DNA of 64,000 bases from Pseudarthrobacter cellobiosi (GTDB taxonomy: Bacteria > Actinomycetota > Actinomycetes > Actinomycetales > Micrococcaceae): the NCBI RefSeq assembly GCF_023913755.1, contig NZ_JAMXBJ010000047.1, positions 1-64,000 of the forward strand, written 5' to 3'. Position 1 is the stretch's first letter. The number at the start of each line of letters is the position of its first letter. Below, piece after piece: positions 17,932 through 25,825 of the stretch. The position numbers were made by a program, and so were the translations under genes. The notes under the pieces are model-generated. The model ran no database searches and had not been told where the DNA came from. It saw only the letters and a list, made by a program, of their open reading frames with translations.

Positions 17932-20049
17932 GTGATGCTTTCACCGAAGGGCACGCGGCCGGTGGTGACGGCGGCGGCCGTTTCCCTGCTGGCTGTTTCG
18001 CTGCAGGCAGGTGCCATCACGGCGGCCCCTGCCGCGCCGCCGTCGTCTGCCAGCGCTGTCACCGCACCTGCGGCACCCGCGGCGCCTGTCCTGTCGCCCG
18101 CATTGGCTGACGGCGGCAGCCTGACCAACCTGGACCACCTGGACTTCCTGCTGGACACGGTTCCGCTGGCTCCGGTGGCCGGGCACACCACCTACCAGCT
18201 GGAGCAGGACCCGGAGGCCGAAGCGCCGTGGACCTACGCCGACAAGAACGACGACGGCAGCTACACCAGGGTGGGCGGCGGCGACCTGGACCCGGCCACG
18301 GGTGACTGGACCCAGGGTGCCTACAACGCTGACGATATTGCCCGCGCCGCCGTGGTGTACCTGCGGCACTGGAAGCAGACGGGGGACCTGGCGAGCAAGG
18401 AGCACGCCTTCCAGAACCTTCGTACGCTCACCTACCTGCAAACGGTGGACGGCCCGAACGCCGGCAACGTCATCCTCTGGCAGCAGGCGGACGGCAGCCT
18501 GAACCCCAGCGCCATTCCCGTGGAACTGCCGGATCCGTCCGACTCCGCGGAATCCTACTGGCTGGCCCGCACGGTCTGGGCCCTGGGCGAAGGCTTCGCA
18601 GGGCTTGCCGAGTCCGATCCGGAGTTCGCCGCGTTCCTGCAGGACCGGCTGCACCTCTCCCTGGGCGCACTGAACCGCCAGTCCCTCGCCAAGTACGGCA
18701 CGTTCGACACCGCCGACGGCGTCCAGGTCCCGGCCTGGCTCATCGCCGGCGGCGCGGATGCCTCCGCCGAGGCCGTGCTGGGCCTGGCCGCCTATGTGCA
18801 GACCGTTCCGTCCGATGCCGTGGCCGCCACGGCGCTTTCCCAGCTGAGCGAGGGCGTGGCCGCGATGTCTTCCGGCTCGGCCACACAATGGCCGTTCGGC
18901 GCCATCATGCCGTGGAACAAGTCCCAAAGCCTCTGGCATGCGTGGGGCGGCATGGCTCCGGCCGCTGTTGCCACCGCATCCACTGTCCTGGACCGGCCCG
19001 ACCTGTTGACGGCAGCCGTGAAGGACACCGCGCAGTTCACCCCGCAGCTGCTCGCAGCGGGTGGCCCGGACAACGCGTGGAGCCCCGCTCCCGGCGAGGC
19101 GCAGATCGCGTACGGCGTGGACTCGCGCGTCCAAAGCCTGGTGGCGACGGCGGAAGCCGCCGATGCCCCGGGCCTCCTGGACGTGGCCGCCATCGCCGCG
19201 GGCTGGTTCTTCGGCGCCAACCCCAACGGCGCTCCCGCCTACAACCCGGCCACCGGCACGGCCATCGACGGGATAGAAACGGACGGCCGGATCAACCCCA
19301 ACTCCGGCGCCGAATCCACCATCCACGCCCTGCTCACCATGCTGGCCCTCGACGCCGACCCGGACCTCCGGGCCAAAGCCTTGGGGATCAGCGTGACCGA
19401 GGGGACCAACGGACTCAGCGTGGTGGAAGCCGAGGCCGGCACCATCACAGGCAGCGGCACCGTGGTGCGGCCGCCGTCGTCCTGGACCGGCGAAGCGAAT
19501 ATCTCCGGCGGGGCATATGTCGACCTGAACTCCGGCGGCAGTCTTTCCATCCCGCTGCCGGCAGCGGACCAGCCCAGCAATGTCTTCCCCATCGTGAACC
19601 AGGCAATTGCGCCCTCGGGCACCACCACCTGGACCTCGGCCAAGGGCCTGCTCGGCACCACGGCCAACGGCGGGGCAGGGGCGCAGGGCATCACCGATGC
19701 CCCCGGCATCCTCATCCCGTTCACCCTGCGGCGCGCCCTCGCTGCCGGCCTGACCTCGGTCACCGCCAGCACCGACGGCCAGGCGGCACTGGACGCACTC
19801 CTGATCCAGCCGCGGATCTCCACTGTCAGGGTCTCCGGGTCCGGCGGCGACTCCACGCTGTACGTCAGTGCGGCCAAGTCCGCTACCGTGCAGCAGGTGA
19901 GCGTGCCGGAAGGGTTTGTGCTGGTCCAGCGCCAGTACGACTCCGCCGGCCAGCCGGTCAAGGGCCCCAGGAACAATGCCGGCACCACGTCCGGACGCGT
20001 CACGGTGGCCCCGGGCGGCTTCACGCTGGTGACGCTGACCGCCGGCTGA
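17932..20049 (+). CDS. Secreted six-hairpin glycosidase-like protein
   Basis: A 705-residue exported protein starting with GTG-ATG two bases after the GH130 stop. Residues 1-50 are a signal peptide plus an Ala/Pro-rich linker. Residues 60-500 look like an (alpha/alpha)6 catalytic domain: WTQGAYNADDIARAAVVYLR, SYWLARTVWALGEG, PWNKSQSLWHAWGGM, then a GH9-like WFFGANPNGAPAYNP and DGRINPNSGAESTIHALL. The last 200 residues are beta-rich (VVEAEAGTITGSGTVV), like a CBM35/CBM6-type module. Its place in the locus suggests it cuts an outside polysaccharide, possibly a mannan, into the fragments imported by the ABC system. I cannot assign a numbered family. Confidence 0.75.
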   Translation: MMLSPKGTRPVVTAAAVSLLAVSLQAGAITAAPAAPPSSASAVTAPAAPAAPVLSPALADGGSLTNLDHLDFLLDTVPLAPVAGHTTYQLEQDPEAEAPWTYADKNDDGSYTRVGGGDLDPATGDWTQGAYNADDIARAAVVYLRHWKQTGDLASKEHAFQNLRTLTYLQTVDGPNAGNVILWQQADGSLNPSAIPVELPDPSDSAESYWLARTVWALGEGFAGLAESDPEFAAFLQDRLHLSLGALNRQSLAKYGTFDTADGVQVPAWLIAGGADASAEAVLGLAAYVQTVPSDAVAATALSQLSEGVAAMSSGSATQWPFGAIMPWNKSQSLWHAWGGMAPAAVATASTVLDRPDLLTAAVKDTAQFTPQLLAAGGPDNAWSPAPGEAQIAYGVDSRVQSLVATAEAADAPGLLDVAAIAAGWFFGANPNGAPAYNPATGTAIDGIETDGRINPNSGAESTIHALLTMLALDADPDLRAKALGISVTEGTNGLSVVEAEAGTITGSGTVVRPPSSWTGEANISGGAYVDLNSGGSLSIPLPAADQPSNVFPIVNQAIAPSGTTTWTSAKGLLGTTANGGAGAQGITDAPGILIPFTLRRALAAGLTSVTASTDGQAALDALLIQPRISTVRVSGSGGDSTLYVSAAKSATVQQVSVPEGFVLVQRQYDSAGQPVKGPRNNAGTTSGRVTVAPGGFTLVTLTAG

Positions 20050-20382
20050 GCGCCGGCTGAGCGCCGGACGGACCGGCTGACCGGCGTCACGCCCGGCACG
20101 GTTTTTGGCAGGCACGACGGCGGGTTCCCCGGAATCACGCGGGCGGAACCGCCGTCGTGGTCCAAAAGGATGCGCCGCGTGACGGCCGGACCGTCACCCG
20201 CGTCCGCGACTTTTACACAGCCGCAATCCGGGGGACTTTCGGGGGAAACCACACGGGCGGAGAATGACAATTGCCCCCTCTGGAATTCCGCATGGACTTC
20301 CGGGGAGGGGCACCACCCGGAAGTCCGCCAGATAATCCAGCGGCTGCCTTTCCGGGCCGGGTTCTGTTCTAAGGGGTTACAC
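20050..20382. other. Intergenic stretch with 98-bp element and leader of the GH15 fusion
   Basis: Starts with a GAGCGCCGGCT tandem duplication running out of the preceding stop codon. Next is the 98-bp element at 20086-20183. After it comes about 200 bases of leader before the ATG at 20383. An open frame begins at 20170 but lies inside the repeat and is not protein-like. No clear promoter boxes. Confidence 0.55.
20086..20183. repeat. 98-bp inverted-repeat element, copy 2
   Basis: Ends are GTCACGC and GCGTGAC. Inside lie paired arms CACGACGGCGG and CCGCCGTCGTG, with TTTTTGG and CCAAAA blocks outside them. The whole can fold into a long hairpin. The same layout and length are found at 23058-23155. 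Confidence 0.85.
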
Positions 20383-23022
20383 ATGCCTACTCCGTTGAAC
20401 CAGAGCGTGGCGGATTCCGCCCTGCTGACCAGATCGCTGCCGCTGGGCGTGCTGCGGACGTTCATCCAGTCGGACCTGGCGGACGAAGGTTTCACGCCCA
20501 CCCTCCTGGCCGAACTGAAGGTCCTCGCCCGCGTCCCAGGGCTGCTGGTGGCCTGCAACTACGGCGGAACACTGTGCGACGCGGAGGGAATCTCCACGGA
20601 GACCCTTCCCCTGGGGAGCGCTGCGATCGCGCTTCGCGCCCTGGCCGCCCTGCCCAACACCCATGCCGCGGTCATCTCGGGGCGCTCGCTGCGTGACCTC
20701 GCCGCAGTGTCACGGCTGCCCGCGGAGGTGCATCTCATCGGCTCGCACGGCGCGGAGTCGGACATGGCCTTCGCCCACATCCAGGACCTCGCCACCGAAG
20801 CCACTCTCCACAAGGTAGGCACCGCGCTTTCAGAGGCCGTGGGTTTCCAGGAGGGCATCTGGATCGAGCGGAAGCCAGTGGCCGTGTCCGTGCATACCCG
20901 GCCCGCCTCGCCGGAGGTGGTGCAGGTGGTGACGGAAACGGCGCGGGAGATCGCCAAGGCACATGGGCTGTTCTTCATCGTGGACGGTTCGGTCCTGGAC
21001 CTCTCGGTATTGGAACCGGCCAAGGCCGACGCGTTGGAAAACCTCCGGTCCCGGCTGGGCGCCAGTGCCGCGTTGTATGCCGGGGACGCCTACAGCGACG
21101 AACTGGCCATCGCCACGCTCCGCGGTCCGGACCTGGGGTTGCGCGTGGGGCCGGGGGAGACCCGTGCTTCGCACCGGCTGCGGGACCCGGAATCCTTCGC
21201 CCGCGTGCTGGCCCTCCTGTTTGAGCTGCGGCGGGCCTGGCTTTTCGGCGAGGACGCAGTAGGGCTCGAGCGGCACACGATGATCGGCAACGGATCCTCC
21301 ACCGCGTTGGTCACTCCGGATGCCAAGGTCTGCTGGATGAGCCACCCGCTCCCGGATTCAGGGTCGCTGTTCGCCCACATCCTGGGCGGGGACGCCGCCG
21401 GGCACTTCTCCGTTGAGCCACTCAAGTCCTCGCAGGTTCTGGGCCAGCGCTACGTGGACAGCACCATGATCGTGGAGACGCGCTGGGCGGACGTGACCGT
21501 CACGGACTACCTGGAGCCGGCACCGGAAGGCATCACCAGCCTGGTCCGGGTACTCTCCGGCACCGGCGGCGCCAAGATCGTCTTCGCACCCAGGCCGGAC
21601 TACGCCAACGCGCCGTTCAGCATGGAGGCCCGCGGCGATGAACTCCATGTGGTGGGAACCTCCGATCCCATTTTCCTTTTTGCCCCGGGCGTCAGTTTCA
21701 CCATCACCTCGGACGGCCTCCACGCCACGGCCACCGCTTCGGTCAACCTCCAGGACGGACCGGTGGTCCTCAACCTGCGCTGCGGCGACACCGAGCCCGC
21801 GTTGGCGGACCCCGGTGGGGAGACGGACCGGCGGGCGGGGGTGGCGCTCCACGCCCGGCTCTGGGTGCAGGAACTGGAGCTGCCCTCGGTGAAGCCATCG
21901 CTGGTCCGCCGCTCAGCGCTGGTCCTCCGGGCCCTCGTGCACGAGCCCACGGGTGCCGTGCTGGCCGCGCCCACCACGTCCCTGCCCGAAGGAATCGGCG
22001 GCACACGGAACTGGGACTACCGGTACTGCTGGCTGCGGGACGGGTCCATGACGGTGAACGCGCTGGTGGACCTGGGCTCCACGGCGGAGGCGGCCGGGTT
22101 CCTCAGCTGGCTGGGCCGGATCCTTGAACATGCTCCGGGGCCGGAATGGCTGCATCCCCTGTACTCGGTGACGGGGGCACCGCTGTCCACGGAGGCCGTC
22201 ATCGACAGCCTGCCCGGGTATGCGGGGTCCCGGCCGGTCCGGATCGGCAACGCCGCGGACCACCAGGTCCAGCTGGATGTCTTCGGGCCGGTGGCTGAAC
22301 TGATCCACGGCGTCAGCTCACGGAATGGTGCCCTCGAGGATGAGCACTGGGACCTGCTGGTGCAGATGGCGGCCGCCGTCCTGGCCCGGTGGCACGAGCC
22401 GGACCACGGCATCTGGGAAGCCCGGCGCCCGCCGCGGCACCACGTCTACACCAAGGTGATGTGCTGGGTGACGCTGGACCGCGCCCTCCGGACCGCCGCC
22501 CGGCACGGCAGGGCGCCGGACCCGTCGTGGGAACCCACGGCCCGGACCATCCGGGAGGAAGTCCTGCGCGAAGGCTGGGATGACTCGGCCGCGTCCTATA
22601 CGGTGGCCTACGACAGCCCGGACCTGGATGCAGCCGTCCTGCACATCGGGCTCTCCGGCCTGCTGGATGTCACGGACCAGCGGTTCCTGGACACCGTCAC
22701 CGCCGTGGAAAGGGAACTGCGGGTGGGTCCCACCGTGTTCCGGTACAGGTACGACGACGGCCTGCCGGGTTTGGAGGGCGGCTTCCACATCTGCACCACC
22801 TGGCTGATTGAGGCGTACGTTGCGGTGGGCAGGATCGAGGAGGCCTGGGACCTGTTCGACCAGCTGGTGAACCTCTTCGGCCCCACCGGCCTGCTGCCCG
22901 AAGAATACGATCCCAGCACGGAGACACACCTGGGGAACCACCCGCAGGCCTACTCGCACCTGGGGTTCATCCGCTGTGCCAGGATCCTGGACCGGCACAA
23001 GCCAGAGGCCAAAAGGCCGTAG
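20383..23022 (+). CDS. Fusion of a degenerate trehalose-phosphatase domain and a GH15 glucosidase
   Basis: An 879-residue two-domain protein. Residues 45-265 resemble OtsB-type HAD phosphatases: SGRSLRDLAAVSRLP, IGSHGAE and a late GDAYSDE motif at 234-240. However motif I, normally DxDGT, reads NYGGT (Asn59, Gly61), so both catalytic aspartates are lost. Residues 280-870 are a GH15 glucoamylase/trehalase: NWDYRYCWLRDGSMTVNAL (near 546) and EEYDPSTETHLGNHPQAYSH near the end. GH15 trehalases of actinobacteria split trehalose; the dead HAD part may bind trehalose-6-phosphate or act as scaffold. I took the ATG at 20383 (AAGGGG upstream). The gene is flanked on both sides by 98-bp elements. Confidence 0.85.
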   Translation: MPTPLNQSVADSALLTRSLPLGVLRTFIQSDLADEGFTPTLLAELKVLARVPGLLVACNYGGTLCDAEGISTETLPLGSAAIALRALAALPNTHAAVISGRSLRDLAAVSRLPAEVHLIGSHGAESDMAFAHIQDLATEATLHKVGTALSEAVGFQEGIWIERKPVAVSVHTRPASPEVVQVVTETAREIAKAHGLFFIVDGSVLDLSVLEPAKADALENLRSRLGASAALYAGDAYSDELAIATLRGPDLGLRVGPGETRASHRLRDPESFARVLALLFELRRAWLFGEDAVGLERHTMIGNGSSTALVTPDAKVCWMSHPLPDSGSLFAHILGGDAAGHFSVEPLKSSQVLGQRYVDSTMIVETRWADVTVTDYLEPAPEGITSLVRVLSGTGGAKIVFAPRPDYANAPFSMEARGDELHVVGTSDPIFLFAPGVSFTITSDGLHATATASVNLQDGPVVLNLRCGDTEPALADPGGETDRRAGVALHARLWVQELELPSVKPSLVRRSALVLRALVHEPTGAVLAAPTTSLPEGIGGTRNWDYRYCWLRDGSMTVNALVDLGSTAEAAGFLSWLGRILEHAPGPEWLHPLYSVTGAPLSTEAVIDSLPGYAGSRPVRIGNAADHQVQLDVFGPVAELIHGVSSRNGALEDEHWDLLVQMAAAVLARWHEPDHGIWEARRPPRHHVYTKVMCWVTLDRALRTAARHGRAPDPSWEPTARTIREEVLREGWDDSAASYTVAYDSPDLDAAVLHIGLSGLLDVTDQRFLDTVTAVERELRVGPTVFRYRYDDGLPGLEGGFHICTTWLIEAYVAVGRIEEAWDLFDQLVNLFGPTGLLPEEYDPSTETHLGNHPQAYSHLGFIRCARILDRHKPEAKRP

Positions 23023-23057
23023 CCTGTAGGGTCCCGCCCGCGTCACCACGCCGGTTT

Positions 23058-23155
23058 GTCACGCACGGCACGTATTTGGGAAGCACGACGGCGGCCTGCC
23101 GCGGAACTTCGCGCTGGGCGCCGCCGTCGTGGGATTAAAGCCTGCCTGGCGTGAC
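23058..23155. repeat. 98-bp inverted-repeat element, copy 3
   Basis: Same ends (GTCACGC, GCGTGAC), same length and the same inner CACGACGGCGG / CCGCCGTCGTG pair as copy 2. It lies between the convergent GH15 fusion and AEC transporter genes. Confidence 0.85.
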
Positions 23156-23191
23156 GCGGGAACCTACCGGAGGGCGCAAGCCGCTGGTCAG

Positions 23192-23249
23192 TTCAGCAGC
23201 CAAATCAGTTCAGCAGCAGGGTCAGCAGCCAAATCAGTTCAGCAGCAGG
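23192..23249. repeat. 29-bp tandem duplication at the AEC gene 3' end
   Basis: Two copies of a 29-bp unit (23192-23220 and 23221-23249) sharing the core CAGCAGCCAAATCAGTTCAG. The stop codon of the transporter lies in the second copy, and the first copy carries the same stop triplet in another frame. Confidence 0.85.
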
Positions 23250-24160
23250 GCGACGCCGATCATGGCGGGCACCGCCACCACCGTGGTGATCAGGACGGTG
23301 TCCTTGGCCACGGTGAGGCCGGTCTGGTAGCGGCTGGCGGCTACAAAGACGTTCTGCGCGGTGGGGAGGGACGCCACGACGACGGCCGCGAACAGGGCCG
23401 GGCCGTCGAGCCCTACGGCAAAGCGGGCAAAAACATAGGCGATGGCCGGCTGGACCACAAGTTTGAAGGCGCTGGCCAGGAGGGTGTCCACGCGCCTGCC
23501 GGCGGCGGCCTGCAATGGCCGGCTGCCGTTCAGGCTCATGCCGAACGCGATCAGCATGGCCGGAATCGCGGCACCGCCAATGAGGTGGATCGGCTCCAGG
23601 AGCAGCGGCGGAACCTGCCAGCCCGTCCCCGCCACCAGCAGGCCCAGGCCGGAGCCAACAATCATCGGGTTCCGCAGGATCATAAGAATGAATCCCCAGG
23701 GCGTGGTGCGGTGTGAGCTTGTACTGGCGTCCAGAATCATCAGGAAAATCGGTGTGAAGAACGCCAGCTGGAAGATCAGCAGCGGCGCCACGTAACTGGC
23801 GTCGCCCAGGACGTAGACGGCGATGGGGATGCCAAGGTTCGCGGAGTTGGCCAAGGAAGCAGCCATCGAGGACATCAGTGCTTCCGGCAATTCGCGCTTC
23901 AGAACGAACTTCACGATGCTGAAGGAGACAAGGGCGGTGCAGACGGCGGACACCGCCGTGACCAGCAACGGTTCCGCGAAGACTTCCCGCAGCTGCGCCT
24001 TGCTGAGGGTCTCGAAGAGCAGGGCAGGGCTGGCCACAAAGAAGGTCAGGCCACTGAGGACCTGGCGGGCGTTGTCGCCCAGGATCCGTTGGCGGCCCAC
24101 AAACCAGCCCACCATGATGATGAACCACACAACAAAGAAGCCCTGCAGCACACCTACCAA
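23234..24160 (-). CDS. AEC family transporter
   Basis: A 308-residue membrane protein of the auxin efflux carrier family, with about ten hydrophobic segments. It begins VGVLQGFFVVWFIIMVGWF; a central loop separates two bundles, and PIAVYVLGDASYVAPLL is a family-like stretch. Members export or take up organic anions such as malate or malonate; the substrate here is unknown. Translation probably starts at TTG (24160) behind a GGAGG site. The 3' end carries a 29-bp tandem duplication. It lies downstream of panD on the same strand, 51 bases apart. Confidence 0.88.
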   Translation of the reverse strand: MVGVLQGFFVVWFIIMVGWFVGRQRILGDNARQVLSGLTFFVASPALLFETLSKAQLREVFAEPLLVTAVSAVCTALVSFSIVKFVLKRELPEALMSSMAASLANSANLGIPIAVYVLGDASYVAPLLIFQLAFFTPIFLMILDASTSSHRTTPWGFILMILRNPMIVGSGLGLLVAGTGWQVPPLLLEPIHLIGGAAIPAMLIAFGMSLNGSRPLQAAAGRRVDTLLASAFKLVVQPAIAYVFARFAVGLDGPALFAAVVVASLPTAQNVFVAASRYQTGLTVAKDTVLITTVVAVPAMIGVALLLN

Positions 24161-24211
24161 GAAGAGCCTCCGAGGCTGCGGCGGCGGTGTCTGCCCGGGC
24201 TCACGCTCCGG

Positions 24212-24637
24212 CTACAGGGCGGCGTTGTTAAGGGCGAACGGCGGGCGCATCAGGCCCGGCGTGAGGCCCTCGGCGGGATCGTTTCCGATCCGGACAATCT
24301 TGTTGTCCTTATCCACATGGATAACCTTCGGGTTGTAGGCCTTGGCCTCTTCCGTGGTCATCTGGGCATAGGTGATCAGGATGACAACGTCGTTCTCGTG
24401 CATCAGGTGCGCGGCTGCCCCGTTGATGCCAATGACACCGGAGCCGCGCTCGCCGGCGATGGTGTAGGTCTCCAGGCGCGCACCGTTGGTCACGTCCACG
24501 ATGGCCACGAGCTCGCCGGGAAGGATGTCTGCAGCATCCAGGAGGTCCAGGTCAACAGTGACCGATCCTACGTAGTGCAGGTCGGCGTGAGTGACGGTGG
24601 CCCGGTGGATTTTGGACTTGAACATTGTGCGATTCAT
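24212..24637 (-). CDS. panD: Aspartate 1-decarboxylase
   Basis: A 141-residue pyruvoyl enzyme that makes beta-alanine from L-aspartate for pantothenate and coenzyme A synthesis. The self-cleavage site Gly24-Ser25 is present in HYVGSVTVD, and the GINGAAAHL segment supplies further conserved residues. Length is normal for actinobacterial PanD. No other pantothenate gene is adjacent; the neighbours are an AEC transporter and a LysR regulator. Confidence 0.97.
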   Translation of the reverse strand: MNRTMFKSKIHRATVTHADLHYVGSVTVDLDLLDAADILPGELVAIVDVTNGARLETYTIAGERGSGVIGINGAAAHLMHENDVVILITYAQMTTEEAKAYNPKVIHVDKDNKIVRIGNDPAEGLTPGLMRPPFALNNAAL

Positions 24638-24744
24638 AACCCGCCTAGTCTAGCGTCGGCACCCGGATCGCGCTGTGACGCACTGAACATGGCGGCGGAG
24701 ACTGTTTCCCCGACTGCCCGGCAAGTGGCCGGGCGATCCGGCAC

Positions 24745-25677
24745 CTAACTGGATGCGCCGCCGTCGTCCGTCCTTGCTACTGAGGTGGCGGTGGCTGCCA
24801 GCGTCTCGCGGGCGGCGAGGATGGCCGGCCGCTGCGCGCTGGAGCGGCGCACCGATGTGAACACGGTGCGGTGCGGATTGCCCGGCAGGTCCAGCAACAG
24901 GGCGGTGGTACCGCGGCCGGTCCAGACGAGGTCCGGCATCAGCGCCACTGCATTTCCGGACTCGATCAGCCTGATCTGCGCCTGGAGGTCGGCTGTTTCG
25001 AAGCGCACATCGGGTTCGAACCCGGCACTCCGGCAGGCCTGCTCTGCCCAGTGCCGGGAGGCCGCGCCGCGGGGCTCCATAACCCAGGGCAGCGCGGCAG
25101 TATCCTCCAGCGACGTGATGGGCGGCCGGCCGGGAGCGGCCGGCGGAACGGCCAGCCGGATCGCGTCAGTGGTCAGCTTGATGCGGTCCAGCTCCGGGTA
25201 CCGCGGGGCGGCGTGGCCCGGATACTGTTCGGCGATGACCAGGTCAAAATCGCGCGCCCACGTCTCATGAAGTGCCGTTTCGGGTTCGCGCTGGATCATT
25301 TCGATCCGGACCTCAGGGTACTCCGCCGTCATCCGCGAGAGCGTGTCCGGCATCAGCGCCAGGGCCGCGGACTGGAACACCGCAATCCGGACGGTTCCCG
25401 TGACAGTGGTAAGCGACGCCGCCAGGTCTGCTTCCGCCTGCTCCATGGTTTCGAGCAGCTGGGCGGTGTGGGCCACCAGGACTTCGGCCTGGGGCGTCAG
25501 CTGTACTCGCCGCCCCGTCTTCCGGAGCAGCTCCACGCCCACTTCCTTTTCCAGCAGGGCAAGCTGCTGGGAGACCGACGACGGGCTGTACTGCAGTGCC
25601 TCCGCCACCTCCGCCAGGGTGCCCCGGATCTTCAATTCGCGGAGCAGCCTGAGGCGCCGGACATCGAGCATGACCAC
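24745..25677 (-). CDS. LysR family transcriptional regulator
   Basis: A 310-residue regulator. The N-terminal winged HTH (residues 4-60) includes GTLAEVAEALQYSPSSVSQQ. The effector domain follows (residues 90-295). It is transcribed away from the APC permease gene, the usual arrangement for a LysR protein and its target. The 148-base gap contains CTAAT/ATTAG half-sites. The same promoter sequence recurs before putA, so this protein is the best local candidate to control both permease and proline catabolism; that is inference. The start is GTG at 25677 or ATG six bases later. Confidence 0.9.
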   Translation of the reverse strand: MVMLDVRRLRLLRELKIRGTLAEVAEALQYSPSSVSQQLALLEKEVGVELLRKTGRRVQLTPQAEVLVAHTAQLLETMEQAEADLAASLTTVTGTVRIAVFQSAALALMPDTLSRMTAEYPEVRIEMIQREPETALHETWARDFDLVIAEQYPGHAAPRYPELDRIKLTTDAIRLAVPPAAPGRPPITSLEDTAALPWVMEPRGAASRHWAEQACRSAGFEPDVRFETADLQAQIRLIESGNAVALMPDLVWTGRGTTALLLDLPGNPHRTVFTSVRRSSAQRPAILAARETLAATATSVARTDDGGASS

Positions 25678-25691
25678 ATTCCTTGACGAAT

Positions 25692-25748
25692 CTAATGAAT
25701 ACTAATTAGAAGTAGTCACTTTATCTAATGCAAGTGCGCTTGCATACT
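25692..25748 (+). promoter_or_regulatory. Promoter and LysR-type half-sites of the APC permease
   Basis: TTTATC (25720-25725) and CATACT (25743-25748) are separated by 17 bases. Upstream are CTAAT (25692) and ATTAG (25705-25709), and a further CTAAT overlaps the -35 box, giving inverted half-sites of the sort LysR proteins bind. The region from TTAGAA to CATACTGATG nearly matches the putA promoter. Confidence 0.7.
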
Positions 25749-25825
25749 GATGAGGATGAGTTACCCCCGTCACAGTCCGTTCACAGGGCGCCGCGACGGG
25801 GTCGCACCCCAAGCAGGAGTTCCTG

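Noticed and set aside
17941..20115. 724-codon minus-strand frame opposite the secreted enzyme
   Set aside because: Shadow of a GC-rich gene with a clear signal peptide and conserved motifs on the plus strand.
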